DNA of 41,178 nt. Source: an uncultured Ruminococcus sp. (GTDB lineage Bacteria > Bacillota > Clostridia > Oscillospirales > Ruminococcaceae). The stretch's first letter is position 1. Each line of letters begins with the position of its first letter. A model generated the notes under the pieces. The model saw nothing but the letters and a program-made list of their open reading frames with translations. It did not search any database and had not been told where the DNA came from. The stretch is from positions 1-41,178 of the forward strand of contig CALGTV010000111.1 in assembly GCA_937902395.1 (NCBI GenBank). The letters run 5' to 3'. This document shows, in pieces, positions 14,890 to 21,996 of the stretch. The position numbers and the translations under genes were made by a program.

Positions 14890-17346
14890 TTACATTCTCA
14901 GCTCTGCACCAATTTCAGCAAGCGCTTTGAGTGCCTTTTTCATTGCACCGTCAGCCTGTTCGTCAGTAAGTGTACCCTCATGTGAACGCATAGAGATTGA
15001 ATAGGAAACGGATTTTTTACCGTCCTCAATCTGCTTGCCCTTGTATACATCGAAAAGTGTAACCTTTTCAAGAATCTTGCCAACTGCACCGCGGATAGCC
15101 TTTTCAATCTCTGCTACAGGCACTTCATCGTCAACAATAACGCTGAGGTCACGGGTTGATGCAGGGAATTTAGGCAGAGGACTATAAGTGATTTCATCGC
15201 AAGAGAGTTCAAGCATTTCAGGAATATTAAGCTTTGCAACATAAGTTTTTACGCCAAGCTTGTAATTCTCCTGTACCTCAGGATGAACTTCGCCCATAAT
15301 ACCGAGATATTTACCGTCCTTGATGATAACAGCGCTTCTGCCTGGGTGGAGTGCGGATTTCTCGTCAAATACATCACATTCATTTGCGCGGATGTACTCA
15401 ACATCACTTATATTGATTTCAGCAAAGATCTGCTCTACCATACCCTTTAATGTGTAGAAGTCAGCTTCACCGCCGTACATACCGATTGTAAGACGCTGTG
15501 GCTCATCAGGAAGCTGATATTTGTACTCGTGTCGGAGCTTGCCGCTGTTTACGAGAATAGCCTCATCGCCCTCATAATTGCGCTTTTCTTCAACAGGGAT
15601 ATATTCCTTAGAAATCTCAAACAGACAAGCCTTTTCATTGCGGTTATTGTAGTTGAATGAAAGAACATCAAGCATTGAGGGAATTGTAGTAGTTCTCATA
15701 ACACTTGTGTCCTCACCGAGAGGATTAACAATTCTTACAACTTTACGGAGCTTGCTGTCCTCAGGAAGTCTGATTTTATCGAAATACTTAGGTGAAACGA
15801 ATGAATATGTAGCAATTTCATATCCTCCAAGAGATGCAGAAGCATTTCTCAGAGTGCGAACAAATTTCTGTTCCTCTGTGAATTCAGCTTTTGCAACACC
15901 TCTGAAATCAGTTGAGGGAATGTTGTTGTAGCCATAAATTCTTGCAACTTCCTCAGCGATATCGGCACAGCACTCAATATCAATACGGAATGAGGGAGCG
16001 ATTGCCTTGCCTTCTTTCACCTCAAAGCCAAGGCGATTGAGATAATCAATCATATCAGACTCGGGGATATCTGTGCCGAGGAATTCGTTAATCCATGCGG
16101 AATCAAAATCTACAGCAGCAGGAGTCTTGTCTGTGTAGTCACAGTCAATTACAGTTTTTACGACTTCGCCTGCACCAAGCTCCTCAACAAGCTCAAATGC
16201 ACGTTTAAGGCAAGTCATTGAGATAAGATGATCAACGCCCTTTTCATAACGTGATGAAGCGTCAGACTTTAATTTAAGGTTCTTTGAAGTACGGCGAACC
16301 TGTGACGGCTCAAAGTATGCAGACTCGAATACGACTGTTGTTGTGTCCTCCATTATTCCGCTGTACTCGCCGCCCATAACGCCTGCAACAGCAACAGGCT
16401 TTTTCTCGTCAGCAATAACGAGCATATCCTCTGTAAGCTCACGCTCAACACCGTCAAGGGTAACGATTTTTTCGCCGTTTACAGCATTTCTTACATTGAT
16501 ATGACCACCCTCAACATAGCGGAGGTCAAAAGCATGCATAGGCTGACCGTATTCAAGCATTACATAGTTTGTAATATCAACGAAGTTATTAATAGGACGA
16601 ACGCCGCTTGCACGAAGTCTTTCTCTCATCCAACGGGGTGACGGTCCGATTTTTACATTTTTAACGATACCTGCACAGTATCTCTGGCACTTTTCTGTAT
16701 TGTGGATATCAACTTTGAGCATCTCGTTGATATCACCTTCAACGCCCTTGAATTCAGGCTCTTTTACTGTGAGAGGAAGATTATAAGTTGCAGCTGTTTC
16801 TCTTGCAAGACCGATAACGCTGAGACAGTCAGGACGATTTGAAGTAATCTCAAATTCAACAGATGTATCATTAAGACCAAGGGCATCATGAATATCCTGT
16901 CCGATTTCACATTCTTCCTCAATAACGAAAACTCCCTCAGGGTCAGCGTATGGGAAATCGTTGATTGTAAGCCCAAGGGTATCAAGTCCGCAGAACATAC
17001 CAAAGCTTTCAACGCCTCTGAGTTTACCTTTTTTGATTTTTCCCTCAGGAAGAACAGCACCGTCAAGGGCAACAGGAACGATGTCACCCTCCTTGACATT
17101 TTTCGCATTTGTAACAATCTGTACAGGAGCATCTGCGCCGATTTCAACTTGACACACAAAGAGAGAATCGGCATTTTCATGAGGTCCTTTGGAGAGAATC
17201 TTTCCTACTACAACGTTAGAAATCTTCTCCCCCTCAATTTCATATCCCTCAACCTTTGAACCGCTCATTGTAAGAGCGTGACAATAATCTTTAATAGGCA
17301 CGTTGACATCAACATAATCAGCGAGCCATTTCATTGATAAATTCAT
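14890..17346 (-). CDS. pheT: Phenylalanyl-tRNA synthetase beta subunit
   Basis: The beta chain of the (alpha-beta)2 enzyme that charges tRNA-Phe. The order is N-terminal segment (MKWLADYVDV), EMAP-type tRNA-binding domain (about 40-150), B3/B4 editing domain (about 215-385), B5 domain (about 405-480), catalytic-like core and C-terminal anticodon-binding FDX-ACB domain (about 725-818, FPASTRDLSVIVDD). The 818 residues match the family. A CGGAGG site precedes the ATG. It is about 2.6 kb downstream of pheS with four small membrane protein genes between, whereas pheS and pheT are usually adjacent. The operon is under T-box control at 21009-21240. Confidence 0.97.
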   Translation of the reverse strand: MNLSMKWLADYVDVNVPIKDYCHALTMSGSKVEGYEIEGEKISNVVVGKILSKGPHENADSLFVCQVEIGADAPVQIVTNAKNVKEGDIVPVALDGAVLPEGKIKKGKLRGVESFGMFCGLDTLGLTINDFPYADPEGVFVIEEECEIGQDIHDALGLNDTSVEFEITSNRPDCLSVIGLARETAATYNLPLTVKEPEFKGVEGDINEMLKVDIHNTEKCQRYCAGIVKNVKIGPSPRWMRERLRASGVRPINNFVDITNYVMLEYGQPMHAFDLRYVEGGHINVRNAVNGEKIVTLDGVERELTEDMLVIADEKKPVAVAGVMGGEYSGIMEDTTTVVFESAYFEPSQVRRTSKNLKLKSDASSRYEKGVDHLISMTCLKRAFELVEELGAGEVVKTVIDCDYTDKTPAAVDFDSAWINEFLGTDIPESDMIDYLNRLGFEVKEGKAIAPSFRIDIECCADIAEEVARIYGYNNIPSTDFRGVAKAEFTEEQKFVRTLRNASASLGGYEIATYSFVSPKYFDKIRLPEDSKLRKVVRIVNPLGEDTSVMRTTTIPSMLDVLSFNYNNRNEKACLFEISKEYIPVEEKRNYEGDEAILVNSGKLRHEYKYQLPDEPQRLTIGMYGGEADFYTLKGMVEQIFAEINISDVEYIRANECDVFDEKSALHPGRSAVIIKDGKYLGIMGEVHPEVQENYKLGVKTYVAKLNIPEMLELSCDEITYSPLPKFPASTRDLSVIVDDEVPVAEIEKAIRGAVGKILEKVTLFDVYKGKQIEDGKKSVSYSISMRSHEGTLTDEQADGAMKKALKALAEIGAELRM

Positions 17347-17376
17347 ATAGAAAACCTCCGTTTTATTTTTGCAGTA

Positions 17377-18051
17377 TTACAAACTGCCAAGCCAATCGCT
17401 TTTATCCTTAATATCATCCTCGTCCATAATCATATTTTCATAAGGATTATTATAATTCTGTGCGGAATTATCTGACTGAGGCGTACTAAAGTTATTTCTA
17501 TCATTTTTTATCCCATTTGAATATGAGAGAGCCTTAATCTGCCTATATGCAGAATCAGCGTTTCTTTCGCGCCGTCCGAAAGATATCTTGTCGTTAAAAC
17601 TATTTGTTGTTATATTTACTGTATATATACGTGCACCTTTATTACCGCTTCTTATACTTTTTGATACATCAAGTATTTCACTGACAGGATAAATATTCAT
17701 TTCATACATATTGATAAGATACTCGTCGTTTATAAAAAGCCTGTAATCAATCTGAACTTTACAATCCGTAAGAACAGCGTCAAATTCCTCATTGGTATTT
17801 ATTCCGAGAACGTCTTTAATATTTTTTATTTTCTTCATCGTATCCGTCAGCTTATATGCGCTAAATAAAAACAATCCCATAAACATCGCATATATGGGCA
17901 GCGGTATGTTAAATATACCACCAACAAATATAATCTCACCGCGAATAATATTATTAATGAAACTCAGAATAGACATTGATATAACCAATGAAACGAATAA
18001 AATTATAATAATATATCCTTTCAGCCTTTTGTACAATATTTTTTTATACAT
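17377..18051 (-). CDS. Two-helix membrane protein, paralogue D of the pheS-pheT insert
   Basis: A 224-residue protein with two membrane segments (about 12-33 and 43-66) and a cytoplasmic beta-rich domain. The domain core (VLTDCKVQIDYRLFINDEYL, then MNIYPVSEILDVSKS) matches the same positions in the three genes upstream. This looks like a shared small membrane family with a PH-like or similar sensor domain; the fold is inference. A low-complexity Asn/Ser-rich linker (about 175-205) leads to a conserved C-terminal tag DDIKDKSDWLGSL. AAGGGG precedes the ATG. It is followed by pheT after a 30-base gap. Confidence 0.8.
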   Translation of the reverse strand: MYKKILYKRLKGYIIIILFVSLVISMSILSFINNIIRGEIIFVGGIFNIPLPIYAMFMGLFLFSAYKLTDTMKKIKNIKDVLGINTNEEFDAVLTDCKVQIDYRLFINDEYLINMYEMNIYPVSEILDVSKSIRSGNKGARIYTVNITTNSFNDKISFGRRERNADSAYRQIKALSYSNGIKNDRNNFSTPQSDNSAQNYNNPYENMIMDEDDIKDKSDWLGSL

Positions 18052-18077
18052 TTATTTTCCCCTTTTATAGTCCTTGT

Positions 18078-18191
18078 TTAACCTAACCAATCGCTTTTAT
18101 CTTTCACATCATCTTTGTTCAGGATAAAACCCTCATATGAATCATGGCTGTAAGCCAGTTCATCGCTTATATTTTCCGAAAATTTATCCAT
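18078..18191 (-). pseudogene. Detached C-terminal tail of paralogue C
   Basis: A 37-codon open frame starting ATG at 18191, in the same frame as the gene that stops at 18201. It ends DDVKDKSDWLG, nearly identical to the C-terminal tag of the neighbouring paralogue (DDIKDKSDWLGSL). The upstream frame from the TAA to this ATG is open. The simplest reading is that gene C once ended with this tail and gained an in-frame TAA. It could also be translated separately, but no good ribosome-binding site is visible. Confidence 0.75.
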
Positions 18192-18200
18192 ATCATAATT

Positions 18201-18725
18201 TTAATTACTTTCAGCTATTTTTCGGCTTAAAAGCAAATACGCACAATCGCGGGCATTTATGCTTGTATCGAAATAAAGTAAATCAGTAGTCGTTTCTGTT
18301 TCAATACGAAGACTGTATGTATACCTGCGTAATGTACTGCCGCGATTATAGTGTTGTTTCTTCGCCATATTTCTGATTTCATACAGATTATAAACTTCCG
18401 AAGTATCGACATTAATTACTCTGTCACCCTTGACATAAAGTGTATCTTTGACAATAACTTCATGATCAACAAGGATTTGTTCTACTTCATCATCATTATA
18501 TACATTTAGCTTGTCAAGCAGCTTCTGACTGTACTTTCTTTGTACATATTCACTTTCATCCTGAGGCATAGCCAACTTTATGGAAGTAAAAACCGCAAAG
18601 ACAAATGGAATAATTACATAAACAGGAATTTTTCCACCCTCTGTAACGACTGCATATAATATTATCAGAACAAGAGCAGCAATAACAGGAAAAATTATTC
18701 CCCATAAAAGTTTTTTATTTTTCAT
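18201..18725 (-). CDS. Two-helix membrane protein, paralogue C, probably truncated
   Basis: A 174-residue protein with two membrane segments (about 6-27 and 33-50) and a cytoplasmic domain. The core (ILVDHEVIVKDTLYVKGDRV, then EVYNLYEIRNMAKK) aligns with paralogues A, B and D, although overall identity is low. The frame ends at TAA (18201-18203). The same frame continues past it into a tail ending KDKSDWLG, which paralogue D keeps fused. A GGGGA site precedes the ATG. The gene is 27 bases after paralogue B. Confidence 0.8.
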   Translation of the reverse strand: MKNKKLLWGIIFPVIAALVLIILYAVVTEGGKIPVYVIIPFVFAVFTSIKLAMPQDESEYVQRKYSQKLLDKLNVYNDDEVEQILVDHEVIVKDTLYVKGDRVINVDTSEVYNLYEIRNMAKKQHYNRGSTLRRYTYSLRIETETTTDLLYFDTSINARDCAYLLLSRKIAESN

Positions 18726-18752
18726 TTATATCCCCTATTAATCCAAAAAATA

Positions 18753-19259
18753 TCATCTTTTATGATAATCGTTTTTTGCCTTTCTTTTCAAAATTTCTAC
18801 AGCCCTGAAAATATCCGAACCATTCATTTTCAATTTTACATGACTTTTATTTTTCAGTTTAATTTCTAAAAAATAAAGATTTCCTGTATAACGTGAACGA
18901 CTTTGCATTTCAGATATATCCTCTATATCTTCATAAAAAATCCTATCAGGAATCTCAAAAGTGAAAATGCTGTCATTCAAAAAATAATGCTGATTTGAAA
19001 AACTGTATTTGCAGTTTCTGAGATTCTTCTCTAAATCTCTGTCAAAAGAATTACTTATTCTTTTTAATCTGAACACATAGCGAATAGACTCAATAAGTCC
19101 AAAAACGACTAACAAACCGCAAATAGCAATACAAAGCCATTTTTCTACTATACCAAAGCGTAATGAACTGTCAGATACACCCCATATTATCAGACCACAA
19201 AACAACAATAGAAAAACAATTAACCCCGATATATGCTTAATTATCTTGTTTGCATACAT
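18753..19259 (-). CDS. Two-helix membrane protein, paralogue B
   Basis: A 168-residue protein with two membrane segments (about 9-28 and 38-60) and a cytoplasmic domain. The core (LRNCKYSFSNQHYFLNDSIF, then DRIFYEDIEDISEM) closely parallels paralogue A. The ATG at 19259 overlaps the TGA of the pheT-pheS fossil frame in a TGATG, so it may be translated by coupling to that short frame. The layout (a frame ending LEQL, stop, then this gene) repeats that of pheS (ending LEQF) followed by paralogue A. This supports origin by tandem duplication. Confidence 0.8.
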   Translation of the reverse strand: MYANKIIKHISGLIVFLLLFCGLIIWGVSDSSLRFGIVEKWLCIAICGLLVVFGLIESIRYVFRLKRISNSFDRDLEKNLRNCKYSFSNQHYFLNDSIFTFEIPDRIFYEDIEDISEMQSRSRYTGNLYFLEIKLKNKSHVKLKMNGSDIFRAVEILKRKAKNDYHKR

Positions 19260-19369
19260 CACAACTGCTCTAAGTACGTTGGAACACTCATTGTAAGAGC
19301 GTGAGAATTATCTTTTAAAGGCATATCGGATTTTACATAACTGCCGAGCCATTTTATTGATAACTTCAT
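19259..19369 (-). pseudogene. Fossil fusion of pheT 5' end and pheS 3' end
   Basis: A 36-codon frame. Its first 28 residues (MKLSIKWLGSYVKSDMPLKD, then SHALTMS) match the start of PheT (MNLSMKWLADYVDVNVPIKD, then SHALTMS after a similar gap). Its last residues (TYLEQL) match the end of PheS (RFLEQF), with a 12-base exact nucleotide match (AACTGCTCTAAG on the plus strand). The junction pheT-start/pheS-end is what a tandem duplication of a unit from the end of pheS, through one membrane gene, into pheT would leave. An AAAGGA site precedes the ATG, so a short peptide may still be made. Confidence 0.85.
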
Positions 19370-19388
19370 TAATCCAAGTCCTTTCAAA

Positions 19389-19934
19389 TTATTTTGGATA
19401 CGAATATTCAGTTTTCACCGTCGGGGCATATTTTTTAAACTCCTCGATAACTTTTCCCTGTCTCTTACTGTTCGTGCAATGAAGCTTAAGTATTCTTTTA
19501 TCAGTCAGCCTGATAGCCACATAATAACTATCACTTCTTGAGTTATACCAGTAATAGACCGTTTTAATTTCATCATATCCACAAATCATGGGATTATCAA
19601 AACTGATAAAATGGTCATGGAAGAAGAAATGACGGCTTGAAATTATATTATCACATTCTTCAAGGTGAGCTTTAATATCACCGTCATAATCCTTTTTAAC
19701 ATTGCGGATTTGTTCCATATACCTGTGTGCAAGCACGATCATTGCTCCGAGAAAACATGATGTGAATAATGCACTGAAAATTAAGCCGATATATTCAATT
19801 TCATCTGCATTTTTATATACAAACAGAGTCATCACAAGAGCCGCAAGGTTCAGCAAATCATAAGCAAGCGAAAGAATCAGCGTCAATATAAGTGAAAACC
19901 TTGAAAATATAATTGCTTTGGTATATCTGTTCAT
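19389..19934 (-). CDS. Two-helix membrane protein, paralogue A
   Basis: A 181-residue protein with two membrane segments (about 10-38 and 48-69) and a cytoplasmic domain. The core (LEECDNIISSRHFFFHDHFI, then CGYDEIKTVYYW) aligns with paralogue B. I do not recognise a named family; the pattern of paired helices plus a compact strand-rich domain is reminiscent of bacterial PH-like membrane proteins. The ATG starts two bases after the pheS stop, so translation is likely coupled. It is followed after 19 bases by the pheT-pheS fossil frame. Confidence 0.8.
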   Translation of the reverse strand: MNRYTKAIIFSRFSLILTLILSLAYDLLNLAALVMTLFVYKNADEIEYIGLIFSALFTSCFLGAMIVLAHRYMEQIRNVKKDYDGDIKAHLEECDNIISSRHFFFHDHFISFDNPMICGYDEIKTVYYWYNSRSDSYYVAIRLTDKRILKLHCTNSKRQGKVIEEFKKYAPTVKTEYSYPK

Positions 19935-19936
19935 GC

Positions 19937-20965
19937 TCAGAACTGCTCTAAGAATCTTACATCATTCTCATAAAGCAGACGGAGGTCATTAATATCATAA
20001 CGTCCCATAACCATACGCTCCAGACCAAGTCCGAATGCAAAGCCTGAATAAACTGTGCTGTCAATACCGCAGTTTTCAAGCACCTTAGGATGTACCATAC
20101 CTGCACCAAGAAGCTCGATATATCCCTCGTCCTTACACATAGAGCATCCGCATCCGCCGCAGTTGAAGCAGCTTATATCAACCTCGCAGGAAGGCTCTGT
20201 AAATGGGAAGTGGTGAGGACGGAAACGAAGCTTGCAGTCGTTACCGTAAAGCTTCTTCATGAGCATTTCAAGAGTACCCTTAAGGTCGCTCATCTTAATT
20301 CCCTTATCAATTACAAGTCCTTCAATCTGGTGGAAAAGAGGAGAATGTGTAGCATCTACAGCATCAGAACGGAATACACGGCCGGGTGAAATAATTCTAA
20401 TTGGCGGTTTCTGAGTTTCCATTACATGAACCTGTACAGATGAAGTCTGAGTACGAAGAAGAACTGTTTCGTCTGTTCCCTCGATGTAGAATGTATCCTG
20501 CGTATCTCTTGCAGGGTGATCAGGAGGAAGATTCAGCGCCTCGAATACATGATAATCATCATCCACCTCAGGACCGTCAGCAATATCGAATCCCATGCCC
20601 ATGAAAATCTCGCGGATTTCATTCTCAACCTTTGTGAGAGGGTGAAGCTTACCCATGGGAGCTGTCTTTCCGGGGAGAGTAATATCAATTGTTTCAGATT
20701 TAAGCTGAGCCGCCTGTGCATCAGCCTTTAATGCAGTAAGCTTGCTGTTGAGAGCTTCCTCAATGTCAGCTCTTACCTTATTTGCAAGCTGACCGATAAT
20801 TGGTCTTTCCTCAGCGGAAAGCTTACCCATTTGCTTTAATATAGCAGTAAGCTCACCTTTTTTACCCAGATACTTAACTCTTAAATCGTCAAGTCCCTTG
20901 ATTTCTGTGCAGGATTCCAATTCCTGCTTCGCCAGCGCTTCAATTTTTTCAAGCTGTTCTTTCAA
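19937..20965 (-). CDS. pheS: Phenylalanyl-tRNA synthetase alpha subunit
   Basis: The catalytic chain of phenylalanyl-tRNA synthetase. A coiled-coil N-terminus (about 1-85) precedes the class II core, with motif 2 around HSPLFHQIEGLVID and motif 3 as GFAFGLGLERMVMGRYDI near the end. I chose the TTG at 20965 (residues MKEQLEKIEAL), eight bases after an AGGAG site, giving 342 residues. Longer in-frame starts up to 21016 would begin inside the T-box terminator and are unlikely. The first gene of the operon, controlled by the T-box leader. Confidence 0.96.
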   Translation of the reverse strand: MKEQLEKIEALAKQELESCTEIKGLDDLRVKYLGKKGELTAILKQMGKLSAEERPIIGQLANKVRADIEEALNSKLTALKADAQAAQLKSETIDITLPGKTAPMGKLHPLTKVENEIREIFMGMGFDIADGPEVDDDYHVFEALNLPPDHPARDTQDTFYIEGTDETVLLRTQTSSVQVHVMETQKPPIRIISPGRVFRSDAVDATHSPLFHQIEGLVIDKGIKMSDLKGTLEMLMKKLYGNDCKLRFRPHHFPFTEPSCEVDISCFNCGGCGCSMCKDEGYIELLGAGMVHPKVLENCGIDSTVYSGFAFGLGLERMVMGRYDINDLRLLYENDVRFLEQF

Positions 20966-21002
20966 AAAAATCACTCCTGTAAATATATTTGTGCCGAATA
21001 TG

Positions 21003-21034
21003 AAAAAGAGTCCCATCCCAAACAGGACAAGACT
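21003..21034 (-). terminator. T-box regulatory terminator
   Basis: On the minus strand a 10-bp stem (AGTCTTGTCC / GGATGGGACT, with G-U pairs) is followed by CTTTTT. It overlaps the region that would pair with the T-box sequence in the antiterminator, as in other T-box leaders. Confidence 0.85.
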
Positions 21035-21240
21035 AACTTGTTATACCACCCATTTTCGGGAGAGCCGACACTCTCTTGTCTATAACGCAGACCTACGTCG
21101 GAACCTACACAGCATAAAGCTTTTCAATACCGCCTCTCGTGAGTGAACTTCAACTGATATCCCGTCGGAATACTCGCACCACTGTATTCCTCTCTGAACA
21201 CGTTATTCTCAGCCTACTCTCTCAGTCATTGAGTTTATCA
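21009..21240 (-). promoter_or_regulatory. T-box leader of the pheS operon, UUC specifier
   Basis: A T-box riboswitch senses uncharged tRNA and lets transcription continue. Reading the minus strand, stem I carries AGAGAG and GGTGCGAGTATTCC in the distal part. The specifier loop reads GAAGTTCACTC, with TTC (21147-21145), a phenylalanine codon. Downstream lie CGTTATAG and the T-box-like TGGGTGGTATAACAAG (about 21052-21037), then the terminator. Specifier and downstream gene agree, which makes the call strong. The T-box sequence departs slightly from the usual GGGTGGTACC. Confidence 0.94.
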
Positions 21241-21248
21241 ATATTTAT

Positions 21249-21277
21249 ATTATAGCAGTATTAAAAAAAAAAATCAA
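21249..21277 (-). promoter_or_regulatory. Sigma-A-type promoter of the pheS operon
   Basis: On the minus strand TTGATT (21277-21272) and TATAAT (21254-21249) are 17 bases apart. Much of the spacer is a T-run. The start site would fall just before the T-box leader. Confidence 0.8.
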
Positions 21278-21306
21278 GTATTTTCTGAAAATTTTTCTAT
21301 TAATTA

Positions 21307-21335
21307 TTGAAATTTACAGAAAAATATGATATGAT
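21307..21335 (+). promoter_or_regulatory. Sigma-A-type promoter for the 21377 gene
   Basis: TTGAAA (21307-21312) and TATGAT (21330-21335) are 17 bases apart, divergent from the pheS promoter and about 35 bases upstream of the ribosome-binding site. Confidence 0.65.
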
Positions 21336-21376
21336 AGTATATAAAGTATAAATTATGAAAAAGAGGAGAAAAAATT

Positions 21377-21949
21377 ATGGACAATTTTGCAGAGCAGCTT
21401 GTAAAGAAGAAGGCTACAGGCTCAGAGAAAACGAAAAACACAGTGATATTAATTGCAGGCATAGCCGTAACATTTATAACAGGAGCATACAGCCTTTTTT
21501 CAATAGGCAGAGGCATTGTAACATTTATCATGATTATGGTTGCCGCTGCTGTTGGATTTGCAACATTTTTCTTTCATAGAAGCACTAAAGTGGAATATGA
21601 ATACACATTTACCAACGGCGAATTGGATATTGACAAAATAATCAACCAGACAAAGCGCAAGGAAATGCTTACAGTTCAGGTCAGCAAGTTTACATCATTC
21701 GGCAGATATGACGACAACTCTCCCGAAGAAACCTCTGATATGACAGTAATAATGGCAACGGATAATATTGCCGAACACGAGTACTACGCAGATTTTCCCC
21801 ATGAGGATTACGGAAGTACAAGACTTGTTTTTGCACCAAATGAAAAAGTGATTTCCAACATAGTCAATTTTCTTCATCTGTCAATAAAAAACAAGGTCAG
21901 AACTGAATTACAGAACAATTATATTTCAGAAGTATCTGAAAACATCTGA
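21377..21949 (+). CDS. Two-helix membrane protein (DUF6106-like)
   Basis: A 190-residue protein with a polar N-terminus (MDNFAEQLVKKKATGSEKTK), two membrane segments (about 23-45 and 48-68) and a cytoplasmic strand-rich domain (EYEYTFTNGELDIDKI, then KFTSFGRYDD). The family name is from memory and uncertain. The layout is similar to the four proteins encoded between pheS and pheT, but I see no direct sequence match, so a shared origin is not claimed. AGAGGAGA precedes the ATG. It is followed by nnr after 47 bases and is divergent from pheS. Confidence 0.75.
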   Translation: MDNFAEQLVKKKATGSEKTKNTVILIAGIAVTFITGAYSLFSIGRGIVTFIMIMVAAAVGFATFFFHRSTKVEYEYTFTNGELDIDKIINQTKRKEMLTVQVSKFTSFGRYDDNSPEETSDMTVIMATDNIAEHEYYADFPHEDYGSTRLVFAPNEKVISNIVNFLHLSIKNKVRTELQNNYISEVSENI

Positions 21950-21996
21950 TAAAAGAATTTCACAATAAAAGATTTGCAGGCAAGGAGTGATTATCA

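Noticed and set aside
20966..21016. N-terminal extension of pheS
   Set aside because: The extra codons lie in the T-box terminator, and the AGGAG site points to the TTG at 20965.
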